A stretch of 54,190 bases of DNA from an uncultured Chlorobiaceae bacterium (GCA_903939765.1 CAJAIK010000036.1:1-54190), one strand, 5' to 3'. Numbered from the stretch's first letter, positions 19,009 to 28,207 are shown. The notes: generated by a model not told the origin, from the sequence alone. Numbers and translations: made by a program.

Positions 19009-19893
19009 TCAGTCGATCAATTTGTTGATATTATATTCAAATATCCCTTCCGCCCCAGCCCGTTTGAGCTCAGGAATCAGCTTGCGCACCGTTTTTTCGG
19101 TAACGATAACTTCAAGCGCCACCCAATGCTCCTCGGCAAGGCTCGATATGGTCGGCTGACGCAGGGCAGGAATAATGGCGATGATCTTGTCGAGCGAAGA
19201 TTTCGGGGCATTCATTTTCAATCCAACCTTGCCCTGGGCGTTGATAGCTCCCAACAGCAGCATGGCCATATTCTCAATCTTCTCCCGTTTCCAGGGATCG
19301 TTCCATGAATTCCGGTTGGCAATCAGTTTTGTGTTTGATTCAAGAATGGTATCAACAATCCTCAGTTTGTTTGCCCTGAGCGAAGAGCCGGTTTCAGTCA
19401 CCTCAACAATGGCATCGGCAAGATCGGGCGGCTTGACTTCCGTAGCACCCCAACTGAATTCCACCAGTGCGTTAACCCCGTTTTTGGCCAAGTATTTTTT
19501 GGTAATGTTGACCACTTCGGTTGCGATGTGCTTCCCTTCAAGGTCTTTGACCGACTTGACGGTCGAGTTTTCAGGCACGCAGAGTACCCATCGCACCGGC
19601 CTCATGGAGGCTTTGGAGTAAACCAGATCAGCAACTTCAACAACATCGGCATCCGTTTCAATAATCCAGTCCTTGCCGGTGAGCCCGACATCAAAAGCGC
19701 CCAGTTCGACATAGTGCGCCATCTCCTGTGCCCTGATAAGAATGGCTTCGAGCTCATCATCATCTATGGAGGGAAAATAGGAACGGCTCTGAACAGAAAA
19801 ATGAAATCCTGCCTGGGCAAAAAGATCGATTGTGGAATCCTGCAAGCTTCCTTTTGGAAGCCCAAGTTTCAACACCTTGTTTTCATTACTCAT
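19009..19893 (-). CDS. hisG: ATP phosphoribosyltransferase, long form
   Basis: 294 residues, the long (HisG-L) form that carries its own C-terminal regulatory ACT-like domain and does not need HisZ. It condenses ATP with PRPP in the first step of histidine synthesis. The start [11 protein letters not shown], the GLTGKDWI segment and the PRPP-loop region [18 protein letters not shown] are diagnostic. The C-terminal third ([20 protein letters not shown]...) is the histidine-binding domain. It is the last gene of a run behind lpxH (27-base gap), an unusual setting with no other his gene nearby. Confidence 0.95.
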   Translation of the reverse strand: MSNENKVLKLGLPKGSLQDSTIDLFAQAGFHFSVQSRSYFPSIDDDELEAILIRAQEMAHYVELGAFDVGLTGKDWIIETDADVVEVADLVYSKASMRPVRWVLCVPENSTVKSVKDLEGKHIATEVVNITKKYLAKNGVNALVEFSWGATEVKPPDLADAIVEVTETGSSLRANKLRIVDTILESNTKLIANRNSWNDPWKREKIENMAMLLLGAINAQGKVGLKMNAPKSSLDKIIAIIPALRQPTISSLAEEHWVALEVIVTEKTVRKLIPELKRAGAEGIFEYNINKLID

Positions 19894-19920
19894 AACAACA
19901 GCTACCTCTTGATATTAACG

Positions 19921-20667
19921 TTATAATTCCCTAAGCTGAAAAACACCATTATCAAAGACTCCGTAGGGCAACGTCCCGTCAATCCATGTCCCCAGATTGA
20001 CATACCGGCTGGTGCCGTTGGAAAGTTCCGTGATCCCTTTAACATGGTTATGGCCGCACACAAAATAATCGAACTTCTGCTCAGCCACCAGTAATTCAGC
20101 AACTTGCAACAAGCGATTGATTTCAAAAACACGATCGGTATGCTTGTGCTTGCGGCTGAACTGCGAAAGCATCTTCATGAGCCCTATAGCCAGATCTGGA
20201 TGAAACCCCGACAGAAGAGCAAGATTGAACCGATTCCTGACCAAACGGGCAAAAAGCTTGTAGCCGATATCCCCCTTCCCCAGGCCATCGCCATGGGCAA
20301 CAATGAATTTTTGTCCATCGAGGAGCAGTTCATGGACGCCATAGAGGGTTTTTACCCCGAGTTCGTCATCAAAGTACCGACCGAGATAAAAGTCATGGTT
20401 TCCCGCTACGTAGACAACCTCAACATTGTGGCGCACCAGATCATTCAACATGCAAAGAAAGCGGGTAAACCCCTTGGGAATGAGATGGCGAAACTCCATC
20501 CAGTAATCCATGATATCGCCAAGCATATAGAGCGAACGACCCTCTGCCTTGATAATGGCAAAAAGCCGTTCGAGGTTTTCCATCTTGAGCTGCTCGCTTG
20601 TTTCATCCTGCAGACCAAGGTGCAGGTCGCTGATAAAATAAATGGCACGCTTCTCGCTTATAGTCAT
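19921..20667 (-). CDS. lpxH: UDP-2,3-diacylglucosamine pyrophosphohydrolase-like metallophosphoesterase
   Basis: 248 residues. The calcineurin-like metal motifs appear in order: DLHLG, GDIMDYW, GNHD, HGDG and GHNHVKG. This set, and the length, fits LpxH, which cleaves UDP-diacylglucosamine to lipid X in lipid A synthesis at the inner membrane face. The gene starts nine bases after the end of the kinase-like gene and precedes hisG, all on one strand. The family also holds LpxH2-like enzymes, so the exact orthology is inferred. Confidence 0.82.
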   Translation of the reverse strand: MTISEKRAIYFISDLHLGLQDETSEQLKMENLERLFAIIKAEGRSLYMLGDIMDYWMEFRHLIPKGFTRFLCMLNDLVRHNVEVVYVAGNHDFYLGRYFDDELGVKTLYGVHELLLDGQKFIVAHGDGLGKGDIGYKLFARLVRNRFNLALLSGFHPDLAIGLMKMLSQFSRKHKHTDRVFEINRLLQVAELLVAEQKFDYFVCGHNHVKGITELSNGTSRYVNLGTWIDGTLPYGVFDNGVFQLREL

Positions 20668-20676
20668 GCACTCATC

Positions 20677-21387
20677 TCACAAAACGTATGAAGCAGCAAT
20701 AACTGCAACAGGAATTGTCAGGTTATCGACCTCCTTGGGGCTCACACCTTCAACAATTGTGGCAATAAGGGCAATAATAATAATTTTTGTGGCGTCAAAC
20801 GATTCAGGCACAATGAGATGAACAAAAAAGAGTCCGGCACAGACGCTTCCGGCAAGAAAGGCCAGGCTCCCTTCAACACTTTTATCACTCAGAATATGAT
20901 ATTTAATTTTTCCGTACCGGGTGCCGATAATCGGTGCAAGACCATCTCCCCAGCCGAGCATAGCCATTGCCATGACTCCTGCAGGCTGTTTGTAATAGAG
21001 GGTTCCACAGATCATGGCAACAATGACAAAATAGAGAGTTCCCTTGAGCAGCTCCTGTTTGTTGCCGGTACGGGTCATCGTTTTCACCGCCTGGTCATCA
21101 TCGGCAGCAAAAAGCCCTTTCTGGATGAGCAGCACAGTCCAGACAGCAAAGACCGTGATATTGAGAAAATGCGACCAGTCTCCGCCGATATAAAGAGGAA
21201 GAAACATAATCGCCGATCCGGCGCAGATGTGGGTGATTTTTCGGCTGATGTCCCGAGGCAGATTGTGGTTGGTCACCAGATAATCCATCAGAGGAGGAAC
21301 GCTGAAGACATAGACAAAGGTCAGCAAAGTGACCAATGCGTTATGCCATACCACTGGAAGCGAGAAAAAAGGAAGAGTTTCCGTCAT
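20677..21387 (-). CDS. Phytol/dolichol kinase-like membrane protein
   Basis: 236 residues, about seven hydrophobic helices. Motifs of the CTP-dependent polyprenol kinase/CdsA-like family are present: RKITHICAG near 48-56, GWGDGLAPIIGTRYGK near 146-161 and KSVEGSLAF near 169-177. Plant VTE5 and VTE6 in this family phosphorylate phytol for tocopherol and chlorophyll recycling. Its place 41 bases downstream of bchK suggests that it supplies or salvages phytyl or farnesyl phosphate for bacteriochlorophyll tails; this is inference. A dolichol-kinase or cytidylyltransferase-like role is the alternative. Confidence 0.75.
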   Translation of the reverse strand: MTETLPFFSLPVVWHNALVTLLTFVYVFSVPPLMDYLVTNHNLPRDISRKITHICAGSAIMFLPLYIGGDWSHFLNITVFAVWTVLLIQKGLFAADDDQAVKTMTRTGNKQELLKGTLYFVIVAMICGTLYYKQPAGVMAMAMLGWGDGLAPIIGTRYGKIKYHILSDKSVEGSLAFLAGSVCAGLFFVHLIVPESFDATKIIIIALIATIVEGVSPKEVDNLTIPVAVIAASYVL

Positions 21388-21428
21388 AGCACCATGGTGA
21401 TTTAGGGTTAGGCTCCTGTAAGAAGGAA

Positions 21429-22436
21429 TTACTGAACGTTGATATATTTCAATCCAACCATCCCGGCAACAAGCAGGTTGTTGATCAGGAACAAAAAGTT
21501 GTTGGCGATCTGAAACCGGAGAAAAGTATTGTGTTCCTGGACGTCACTCTTGCCGAGAACATGACCGAATCCGTCGTCAACAGCGCCCTGCATGAATGAG
21601 ATTCCCCCTTTCGGATCGCGCAAAAGCTGTACCTGAAGAACCAGATTCAGTGCGAGTCCAACAAGAACAAAACAGCCAGGGATGATGAAACCCCAACTGA
21701 AGGAGAGAAAAGCAAGAACGGCAAAAACAATATCAATAATTGCGAAAGAGACCAGAAAGGTATTTTTTGCGCCGATCATAACCGTCAGCGACTTGAGACC
21801 GCCATCCTTGTCGCCTTCTGCTGACTTGAAATCATTGAGGATGATCAGGGCAACCGCCATAAAAAAGTTCAGACTCGCAAGCCATATCGCCTCTGGACGA
21901 ATGTCGCCAAAAAGAGCATTTGCTGACAGAAAAGAGACAAAACCATAGGAAAAGCCAACGGCCGGTGCCGAGGTAAGAATATTTTTTTTCAGCTTGAGAG
22001 GCGGTGCAGAATAAATGTAGGCGACAAACAGGGCTGCAAATATTGATGCAACAATGACCATTCCACGAACTCCACCAATATGAATCCCGAGAAAGACTCC
22101 AAAACCGATGGCAAGCAACAGCGAAATAATACTGTTCCAGAGCCCCTCTTTTTCACTCAAACGGCCAGAGGGAATCGGGCGTGTCGGCTCATTGACCCTG
22201 TCAAGTTCGAGATCAAAACAATCATTGACTGACTGGCTGAATCCGGTACCGAAGGGGCCAAACATCAAAAAAATGGCCAGCAGCAACAGATAGTCGTGCA
22301 GGGTGCCCTTCATGGCGCCTGAAGCCATGACGCCTCCGGCAAGGCAGGGAAAAACGCTGATCCAGGTAACAGGATCAAGAAGTTCAAGATGTGCTCTTAC
22401 TTTATCGGTAAACCCAAACTTTGCGGGAATTGACAT
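21429..22436 (-). CDS. bchK: Bacteriochlorophyll c synthase-like UbiA prenyltransferase
   Basis: 335 residues, eight or nine membrane helices. It esterifies the bacteriochlorophyllide 17-propionate with farnesyl (or geranylgeranyl/phytyl) pyrophosphate. The first prenyl-PP motif reads NDCFDLELDRVNEPTRPIPS and the second region is NDFKSAEGDKDGG, both typical of chlorophyll synthases. Among ChlG/BchG/BchK types, the kinase and cruC-hisG neighbours match my memory of the bchK locus in this family, so BChl c/d/e synthesis is favoured over BChl a (bchG). ATG 22436 with a GGAGAG site is chosen; a TTG at 22460 is in frame but lacks one. Confidence 0.82.
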   Translation of the reverse strand: MSIPAKFGFTDKVRAHLELLDPVTWISVFPCLAGGVMASGAMKGTLHDYLLLLAIFLMFGPFGTGFSQSVNDCFDLELDRVNEPTRPIPSGRLSEKEGLWNSIISLLLAIGFGVFLGIHIGGVRGMVIVASIFAALFVAYIYSAPPLKLKKNILTSAPAVGFSYGFVSFLSANALFGDIRPEAIWLASLNFFMAVALIILNDFKSAEGDKDGGLKSLTVMIGAKNTFLVSFAIIDIVFAVLAFLSFSWGFIIPGCFVLVGLALNLVLQVQLLRDPKGGISFMQGAVDDGFGHVLGKSDVQEHNTFLRFQIANNFLFLINNLLVAGMVGLKYINVQ

Positions 22437-22588
22437 GCTGTACTTCTCTCCGAAGCCCAAAGGGGGCCGGTTAAATGATAGGAGTTCAAAGAGCGCAATT
22501 TACAAATAGTGCACAAGATAAAAAACTCCGGAACCGTTTTCCCCTTTTGACCGCGCTGCAAACGGCGACGAACCTCACTCAGGAGCTT

Positions 22589-23917
22589 TCAGCAGTGCTC
22601 CGGCCTGCCGGTGAGGGTTGCTGATGTGGCCGAGGTGATGAGCACCTGCACCAGGTCGCCAGGCTGATAACGTTCACGATCGAAAACCACTGCCCGATTG
22701 CCAGCCGTACGCCCCATAAGCTGCTCCGCTGAGCGTTTGCTTTCGGACTCAGCAAGTACTTCAACAACAGAACCGATCGACTGCTGGAATAGCTCGGCCG
22801 AAATGCTGTTCTGCAAATCAATAATCTCCTGCAGCCTCCGTTTTTTTGCCTCTTCTGCCACATCATCCACCAGAGTCCGAGCCGCTAAAGTACCCGGCCT
22901 GGTTGAGTAAAAAAACATGTAGGCCGAATCAAACCGTACACATGAAAGAAGTTCAAGCGAAGCCTGATGATCCTCATCCCGCTCCCCGCAGAAACCGGCA
23001 ATAATGTCAGTTGAGAGTGCAATGTCAGGAATGATTGAGCGGATCAGTGCTATTTTTTCGCGGTACTCTTGAATGGTGTGTCCGCGATTCATGCGCCGGA
23101 GAACCGCTGTTGAACCCGACTGCACCGGCAAGTGAATATGATTGCAGATGTTCGGGCGATCGGCAATGGTGCGCACAAGCTCCTCGGAGATATCTTTCGG
23201 GTGAGAGGTGGTAAAGCGCACCCGCGCCCGGGGTGCTTCACGGCTTACCGCATCGAGCAGGGCGGCAAAGTTCATCCCCTTTTCAGGATCATGGTAAGAG
23301 TTGACATTCTGGCCAATCAGGGTCATCTCACTGTAGCCCGCAGTCACAAGCTTTTGCACTTCACTGATGACCGAACGAAAGGGATGGCTGCGTTCACGGC
23401 CACGGGTAAAGGGGACAACGCAATAGGCGCAGCGGTTGTTGCACCCGCGCATGACAGGCACTATGGCACTGATCACGCCCTGCCTTACCGGATCAATGCC
23501 TTCATAGGTTTCAGCCGTATTGAACTCCAGCGAAGTCGGCTTTGCTCCGCCTCTTGCCTGCTCAATCAGCGCGGGAAGGGTACGGTAGCTGTCGGGGCCG
23601 GCAAGAAAATCAATGGCCGGAGAGAGGGTAAGCGTCTCCTCCCTCTGATACTGCGGAATACAGCCGGCAAGGCCGATAATCAGCCCTTTATCCCTCTTTT
23701 TCATCCCCTGAAGGCGCTGGAGATAGTGCTCAATACGGTCAACAGCATTTTCGCGCACCGCACAGGTGTTGAGCAGAATAATTCCGGCACTCTCTTCGCT
23801 TTCGGCCGGTGTGTAGCCTGCCTGCTGCAGCAGGGCGGTTATAATGGCAGAATCCGCCAGATTCATCTGGCAACCAAACGTATGGATATAAAATATTTTA
23901 CTGCGGCCTGTCGTCAT
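22589..23917 (-). CDS. miaB: tRNA-2-methylthio-N6-isopentenyladenosine(37) methylthiotransferase
   Basis: 442 residues, radical-SAM methylthiotransferase. Three N-terminal Cys for the auxiliary cluster lie in TFGCQMN, NTCAVRE and LAGCIPQ; the radical-SAM triad is CNNRCAYC; a TRAM RNA-binding domain occupies the last 70 residues. It adds the methylthio group at C2 of i6A37 in tRNAs reading UNN codons. One local oddity is CGERDEDH where most family members have PGET-x2-DF after the IIAGF strand. It follows the small membrane protein gene by 60 bases. Confidence 0.95.
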   Translation of the reverse strand: MTTGRSKIFYIHTFGCQMNLADSAIITALLQQAGYTPAESEESAGIILLNTCAVRENAVDRIEHYLQRLQGMKKRDKGLIIGLAGCIPQYQREETLTLSPAIDFLAGPDSYRTLPALIEQARGGAKPTSLEFNTAETYEGIDPVRQGVISAIVPVMRGCNNRCAYCVVPFTRGRERSHPFRSVISEVQKLVTAGYSEMTLIGQNVNSYHDPEKGMNFAALLDAVSREAPRARVRFTTSHPKDISEELVRTIADRPNICNHIHLPVQSGSTAVLRRMNRGHTIQEYREKIALIRSIIPDIALSTDIIAGFCGERDEDHQASLELLSCVRFDSAYMFFYSTRPGTLAARTLVDDVAEEAKKRRLQEIIDLQNSISAELFQQSIGSVVEVLAESESKRSAEQLMGRTAGNRAVVFDRERYQPGDLVQVLITSATSATLTGRPEHC

Positions 23918-23977
23918 AATACGTGCTGTTTCTCAAGCATAATTTTCCAAAAGTTAAAAAGAGAGCGTACAAGAGCC

Positions 23978-24439
23978 TCACGCGTCGCCCGCAACACGTC
24001 GGGCAACAAAAATCGAGAAGAGACCGGTAAGCGACAACTGGATCAGTGGAAAAATACCGACACCAAAAACAAGCGGCATTGAAGGCAGGTATTGCCAGAT
24101 ATGCAACCTGTACAGAGCAACATACTCAACTCCGTATGCTGCAGCAAGAGCGGAAAAGAAAAAAAAGGAGATCTGAGGTAAAGCGAAGCTCCAGAACCAT
24201 CTCCGGGAGAAGAGAGCTGTCAGGCAATAAAGAGCGAAGATACCAACCGTGTCCATAAGAGCCATAAAGAGCATCATCGGGACATAGACTGAGGCTGCCA
24301 TGCCCGGATGTGCTTCAAAAAGCAACCCGAGCAATGACTCCCAGCAGAAATTGGTCAAAAAAGCTGCTACAGCAAGGGCTGCAAAAAACATTGCCCGCTT
24401 TCTTCCCGTTATCTCCATAACCCGCCCCTCAAACGGCAC
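23978..24439 (-). CDS. Small integral membrane protein of unknown function
   Basis: 153 residues with about four transmembrane helices (near 16-35, 50-72, 82-105 and 122-146). Charged and aromatic residues inside helices (NFCWE, YRLHIWQYLPSMPLVFG) resemble lycopene-cyclase-domain and related small membrane proteins, but I cannot assign a family. An ATG at 24418 (MEITGRKR) is an alternative start. It lies between the nifU-like gene and miaB on one strand. Confidence 0.6.
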   Translation of the reverse strand: MPFEGRVMEITGRKRAMFFAALAVAAFLTNFCWESLLGLLFEAHPGMAASVYVPMMLFMALMDTVGIFALYCLTALFSRRWFWSFALPQISFFFFSALAAAYGVEYVALYRLHIWQYLPSMPLVFGVGIFPLIQLSLTGLFSIFVARRVAGDA

Positions 24440-24465
24440 AAATGGTTGTTATGGTGCATGCCCGC

Positions 24466-25077
24466 TCAGGCCCCGAAATGGATATGCTTGAATTTTTCAA
24501 GCAGCAACTCGGCTTCATCCTTGCACTGGCCGCACACGGTACCAAGCTTGGTGCGCTCCTGAAGTTCAAAATAGGTTCGAGCCCCCTCAAGCACAGCATC
24601 CTCAATATCAAGGTCGGTGATACTCATGCACTGGCAGATAACCTTGGCCTGCTCCTGCTTGACCTTGTCCTCTTTACCGTTGCGGGTATAGTAGTTGTTG
24701 ATGGCCGCACGCAACGCCTTATCGCCAAGTACGGAGCAATGAATTTTGTGATCAGGCAGCCCTCCGAGTTCCTGAGCCACCTCCTTGGGAGAAATATGAA
24801 ACGCTGCATCAAGCGTGCGGCCCTTCACCATTTCGGAAAGAACCGACGTACTGGCAATGGCACTGGCACAACCGTAGGTTTTCCACTGACAATCAGTAAT
24901 AATATCCTTCTCCTTGTCCACCTTGATAACCACCATCATCTGGTCGCCGCACTGCAGGTTCCCTTCCATACCAACGCCGTCAAAATCATCGGTATTCTCG
25001 CCCTGCAGAATATTTTTCGGGTTCATGAAATGTTCCTTCAGTGTCTCACTATATGCCCATTCACCTGCTTGCAGCAT
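24466..25077 (-). CDS. nifU: NifU-like Fe-S scaffold (IscU domain plus [2Fe-2S] BFD-type domain)
   Basis: 203 residues. The N-terminal IscU domain has the usual start (YSETLKEHFMNPKN) and three scaffold Cys in LQCGD, YGCASAIAS and IHCSVLGDKAL. A second domain with VICQC and TVCGQC matches the central ferredoxin-like part of NifU. The C-terminal Nfu domain of full-length NifU is absent. A strong AGGAGG site lies six bases before the ATG, inside the end of nifS, so the two genes overlap by 17 bases and are translationally coupled. It assembles clusters from sulfur delivered by NifS. Confidence 0.9.
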   Translation of the reverse strand: MLQAGEWAYSETLKEHFMNPKNILQGENTDDFDGVGMEGNLQCGDQMMVVIKVDKEKDIITDCQWKTYGCASAIASTSVLSEMVKGRTLDAAFHISPKEVAQELGGLPDHKIHCSVLGDKALRAAINNYYTRNGKEDKVKQEQAKVICQCMSITDLDIEDAVLEGARTYFELQERTKLGTVCGQCKDEAELLLEKFKHIHFGA

Positions 25078-26266
25078 GCAATCCTCCTTTTATATAAGCT
25101 GTTGACATGTTTCTTATTCGTTGAATTATTGGTGGTAAAACATCAATTACATACTCTACTTCCTGCATCGAACTTTCGCGTCCCATACTGAACCGGATTG
25201 AACCATGAGCAAGCTCGGCATCAACACCCGTTGCCAGAAGGACATGCGAAGGATCCAAAGAACCTGAAGCACAGGCCGAGCCGGTTGAAACGGCAATACC
25301 TTCAAGGTCCAGATAGAGCAGGATGGCCTCGCCTTCCACTCCCGTAAACGAAACGTTGAGGGTGCTGGCAAGAGAATCTGTTGGATGACCATTAAAATAA
25401 ATATCATCAATGCGCTCCTCAATACCCTTTTTGAGTGTCTGCTTCAGGTCCAGCAACCGCTCCTCCTCTTCCGGCATTTCAAGCGTTCTCATTTCAACCG
25501 CTCTTCCCAGACCGAGAATACCGAGAGTGTTTTCGGTTCCCGCACGCCTTCCCTGCTCCTGGTGACCGCCCCTGATAAGCGGGCAATAAGGAGTGCCCTT
25601 TTTCACAAAGAGTGCCCCTATCCCTTTCGGGCCATAGATTTTGTGGGCTGAAATAGTAAGAAAATCGACACCAAGCTGCCGAACATCGACCGGAACCTTC
25701 CCGATGGCCTGCACCGCATCGGTATGCATAAGCGCACCGCTTTCGTGTACCATTCTGGAGATAGCTTCAATATCCTGCAGCGTGCCTATTTCATTGTTTG
25801 CCATCATCACCGAGACCAGACCAACATCATCGCCAAGCATACCGGCAAGCTGGTCAAGATCAATCTTGCCATACCGGTCAACGTCAAGATATTTGACCCG
25901 CACACCGCGATGAGCAAGGCATTCCGATGTTTCAAGCACACAGGGATGCTCGATTTTGGTTGTAATAATGGTACTGCGCATTTTGCTTCCGGCAATACAC
26001 TGGCTGGTGCCGCAGACAAAAAGCGAGAGCACCGTATTATTGGCTTCCGATCCACTGCCGACAAAAATAATCTCACGCTCATCAGCACCGATAAAAGCAG
26101 CAACTTTCTGGCGGGCATCCTCAACATTTGCCCTTGCCTCACGCCCATAAGAGTGCATGCTTGACGGATTGCCGAACATCTCCATCGCCGCGATCATCTC
26201 CTTTTTCACCTCAGGGTGCAGCGGGGTTGTGGCATTGTTATCAAAATAAACTTTCATATCTGCCAT
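25061..26266 (-). CDS. nifS: Cysteine desulfurase (NifS/IscS type)
   Basis: 401 residues, PLP-dependent. The PLP lysine lies in SAHKIYGPKGIG and the catalytic Cys in STGSACASGSLDPSHVL, the long-loop arrangement of group I (NifS/IscS) desulfurases. It takes sulfur from cysteine for Fe-S assembly. First gene of the nifS-nifU pair; the upstream 416 bases before bcp carry no gene. No other nif genes are in the window, so a general Fe-S role rather than nitrogenase-only service is possible. Confidence 0.93.
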   Translation of the reverse strand: MADMKVYFDNNATTPLHPEVKKEMIAAMEMFGNPSSMHSYGREARANVEDARQKVAAFIGADEREIIFVGSGSEANNTVLSLFVCGTSQCIAGSKMRSTIITTKIEHPCVLETSECLAHRGVRVKYLDVDRYGKIDLDQLAGMLGDDVGLVSVMMANNEIGTLQDIEAISRMVHESGALMHTDAVQAIGKVPVDVRQLGVDFLTISAHKIYGPKGIGALFVKKGTPYCPLIRGGHQEQGRRAGTENTLGILGLGRAVEMRTLEMPEEEERLLDLKQTLKKGIEERIDDIYFNGHPTDSLASTLNVSFTGVEGEAILLYLDLEGIAVSTGSACASGSLDPSHVLLATGVDAELAHGSIRFSMGRESSMQEVEYVIDVLPPIIQRIRNMSTAYIKGGLHAASR

Positions 26267-26683
26267 AGTACTTTAAAAATTCGTTATTATAGCTGAAAAC
26301 CATTACTGATAGTGAGAAAACAAGCCAATAAACGTTGTCGGTCACAGCTACTGCATCCAGACGCACCGTAAAACTTAAATATTCCTCATGTACTGCAACA
26401 TATTGACCAATCATAAATATGCATTAAGAACTGTTTTCACAACAAGAAATCTTAACAAAACATAATAAGACTTTTTTTGTCTTGTTAAAAGAAAAAACAG
26501 CACAACCTTCATTATTTTCGCTATTGCAGCATAATTTCTTCTTTAATAAGGCTGAAGAGGCTCACTACCACTGTCAGACCACCCGAAACGAGGAAAAATG
26601 ATACGGGCCAATGAATCAGAGTATCATTATATTGCACAGTGACAGCACCAAAAAGTAACCACTCTCCAAAACAGGAAATGACC
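26267..26683. other. Divergent intergenic region, no convincing gene
   Basis: AT-rich gap between nifS (minus) and bcp (plus). It includes a small hairpin around 26450-26490 (AAGAC, seven T, GTCTT). It should hold both promoters. A minus-strand frame at its right end is discussed among rejected items. Confidence 0.45.
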
Positions 26684-27130
26684 ATGATAGCAGAACAAAC
26701 AAAAGCACCGGCCTTTACCCTTCCTGATTCTGAAGGAAAGCAGGTTTCACTCTCCGACTTTACCGGAAAAAAAGTACTCATCATCTTCTACCCCGGTGAC
26801 GACACCCCGGTCTGTACCGCGCAATTGTGCGACTACCGCAACAATGTGCTGGAGTTCACCAAACGCGGTATTGTGGTGCTCGGCATCAGTTCGGACAGTC
26901 AGGCCTCCCACAAAAGTTTTGCCGAGCGCAATCAACTCCCCTTCACCCTCCTGAGCGATACCGAAAAAAGCGTGGCAAAAGCCTACGACGCCCTCGGTTT
27001 CCTCGGCTTGTCGCAACGCGCCTATGTGCTTGTTGATGAAGAGGGTAAGGTTCTGCTTGCCTACAGCGACTTTTTGCCCATCATTTATCAGCCGATGAAA
27101 GATTTGCTGGCGAAAATTGATGCGGCGTGA
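26684..27130 (+). CDS. bcp: Thiol peroxidase of the Bcp/PrxQ peroxiredoxin family
   Basis: 148 residues. The peroxidatic Cys is in DDTPVCTAQLC and the resolving Cys five residues on, the PrxQ layout of Escherichia coli Bcp. It reduces hydrogen and organic peroxides using thioredoxin. ATG 26684 is chosen with AGGA eight bases upstream; ATG 26678 is also possible. Two broken copies of this gene lie at 31.7-32.0 kb and 35.87-35.92 kb, so this intact copy appears to be the source of duplicated fragments in the array. Confidence 0.92.
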   Translation: MIAEQTKAPAFTLPDSEGKQVSLSDFTGKKVLIIFYPGDDTPVCTAQLCDYRNNVLEFTKRGIVVLGISSDSQASHKSFAERNQLPFTLLSDTEKSVAKAYDALGFLGLSQRAYVLVDEEGKVLLAYSDFLPIIYQPMKDLLAKIDAA

Positions 27131-27175
27131 GTGTTGCCGGAAGAGTCAAGAGTAAACTGCTGTGGCTTGTGAAAA

Positions 27176-27505
27176 TCAGTGGGCTGCCGATTTTGAAAAA
27201 ACGTTAAAAACAATGACCCCGGCAGTAATAAGGGCAATACCGACAAGAGCCGCTGTATCAAGCGGCTGGCGGTAGATAAGCCATCCGGACAATGAGATGA
27301 GCACAACGCCTGCGCCCGACCAGACAGCATAGGCAATGCCAACAGGAATCGTTCGAAGTGTCAGCGAGAGGAAATAGAACGCCAGGCAATAACCGATAAC
27401 AACCACTATCGACAGATTCAGTCGGGTAAATCCTTCTGAAGCCTTCAAGGCAGAGGTTGCCACGACCTCCGAAATAATCGCGATTACAAGATAAAACCAG
27501 TTCAT
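27176..27505 (-). CDS. Small multidrug resistance (SMR) efflux protein
   Basis: 109 residues, four helices. The essential membrane Glu sits near residue 13 ([13 protein letters not shown]) and the C-terminal helix motif [16 protein letters not shown] is typical. Such dimers exchange protons for quaternary amines, guanidinium or polyamines in the inner membrane. It faces bcp tail to tail, with 45 bases between them. SMR genes (qac, smr) are frequent integron cassettes, and an attC-like site lies about 160 bases upstream; it may be the last cassette of the array or a resident gene. Confidence 0.9.
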   Translation of the reverse strand: MNWFYLVIAIISEVVATSALKASEGFTRLNLSIVVVIGYCLAFYFLSLTLRTIPVGIAYAVWSGAGVVLISLSGWLIYRQPLDTAALVGIALITAGVIVFNVFSKSAAH

Positions 27506-27663
27506 TGAAGCGCTGTGGCAAGAAAGTTTATGCTGTGCCTATTCTGCGGCATGGTTGAAACATAAGGCAAAAATAATCTACTGACGACAAAAGTGATGCC
27601 TCCCTCCCAAAAGCTGTTTCACGCGCTATTTGAGACCGTCCTCTCCATTTCGCTATTGGGCTT

Positions 27664-27719
27664 GCATAACAGCTTTAAGGAGCGACAAATATGCGTCCGC
27701 ATTCATGGCGTTGTTTTAT
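27664..27719 (-). repeat. Possible attC site after the DUF302 cassette
   Basis: On the minus strand the segment ends in GTTATGC, the same right-hand box as the attC at 29722, and it begins at an ATAAAAC box right behind the DUF302 stop. The inner palindrome is weak (ATGCG/CGCAT). Position supports it more than structure does. Confidence 0.4.
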
Positions 27720-27730
27720 GTGGCGAGCAT

Positions 27731-28114
27731 TCATTTCGCTTCGTCAACCATCTGGATGGTCTTCTCCTCAACCCCTTTGGCAACTTGAACCAACGCGGCA
27801 TCCTGAGATAAAGAGGAAAGCATTTGCACTGGCTTGATAAGACCAATTTTCGTTTTGCCTTTTTCTGTAAACACCGAGATACGACACGGTAGCGCCATGT
27901 TAAGGCGCATATCAATTGAGAGAACTTTTGCGGCCTCCCCTGGGTTGCAGACTTCAAAAACCTTGCACTGCTCATCGAATGCAATGCCTTTGCTGCGAAG
28001 CGTGCTCCCCAGGTCGTGGACATACAGTACTCCGAAGCCATGTTTTTTAACCGCTGATTCAAGGTCTGCCGACGCCTGGTCGAATGATTTATTGGTTTCA
28101 ACAATGTAATACAT
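27731..28114 (-). CDS. DUF302 domain protein (integron cassette)
   Basis: 127 residues counted from ATG 28114, preceded by a GGGGTGG site; longer in-frame starts to 28153 run into the upstream attC. The whole protein is one DUF302 alpha/beta domain (FGVLYVHDLGSTLRSKG, KVFEVCNPGEAAKVLSID, LPCRISVFTEKG). DUF302 proteins are soluble and of unknown function, often linked to redox or metal stress. It starts 27 bases after the GTTATGT box of the upstream attC and is followed by another attC-like site, so it has the build of a single-gene cassette. Confidence 0.82.
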   Translation of the reverse strand: MYYIVETNKSFDQASADLESAVKKHGFGVLYVHDLGSTLRSKGIAFDEQCKVFEVCNPGEAAKVLSIDMRLNMALPCRISVFTEKGKTKIGLIKPVQMLSSLSQDAALVQVAKGVEEKTIQMVDEAK

Positions 28115-28140
28115 ACACCACCCCGATTGTTGTCGTTGAC

Positions 28141-28200
28141 ACATAACAATCAAGCTCAGCAGCGATGCGGCGCATTGTCGGCTGTAGCCTTTTGTTAGCG
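28141..28200 (-). repeat. attC-like site between trmO copy 1 and DUF302
   Basis: A 60-bp imperfect palindrome. On the minus strand it opens with CGCTAAC and closes with GTTATGT; arms AAGGCTACAGC and GCTGCTGAGCTT pair with small bulges around an ATGCGGCGCAT core. It starts seven bases after the trmO stop and ends 26 bases before the DUF302 start, as expected for a cassette junction. Confidence 0.65.
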
Positions 28201-28207
28201 TTCTCAG

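Noticed and set aside
23132-24082. Plus-strand 316-codon frame opposite miaB
   Set aside because: miaB on the other strand has all its cysteines and motifs in order; the antisense frame has no recognisable domain.
26521-26685. Minus-strand frame with a hydrophobic segment (WPVSFFLVSGGLTVVVSLFS) overlapping the bcp start
   Set aside because: It could be a remnant of a small membrane protein, but it overlaps bcp head-on, has no ribosome-binding site, and no family is recognised.
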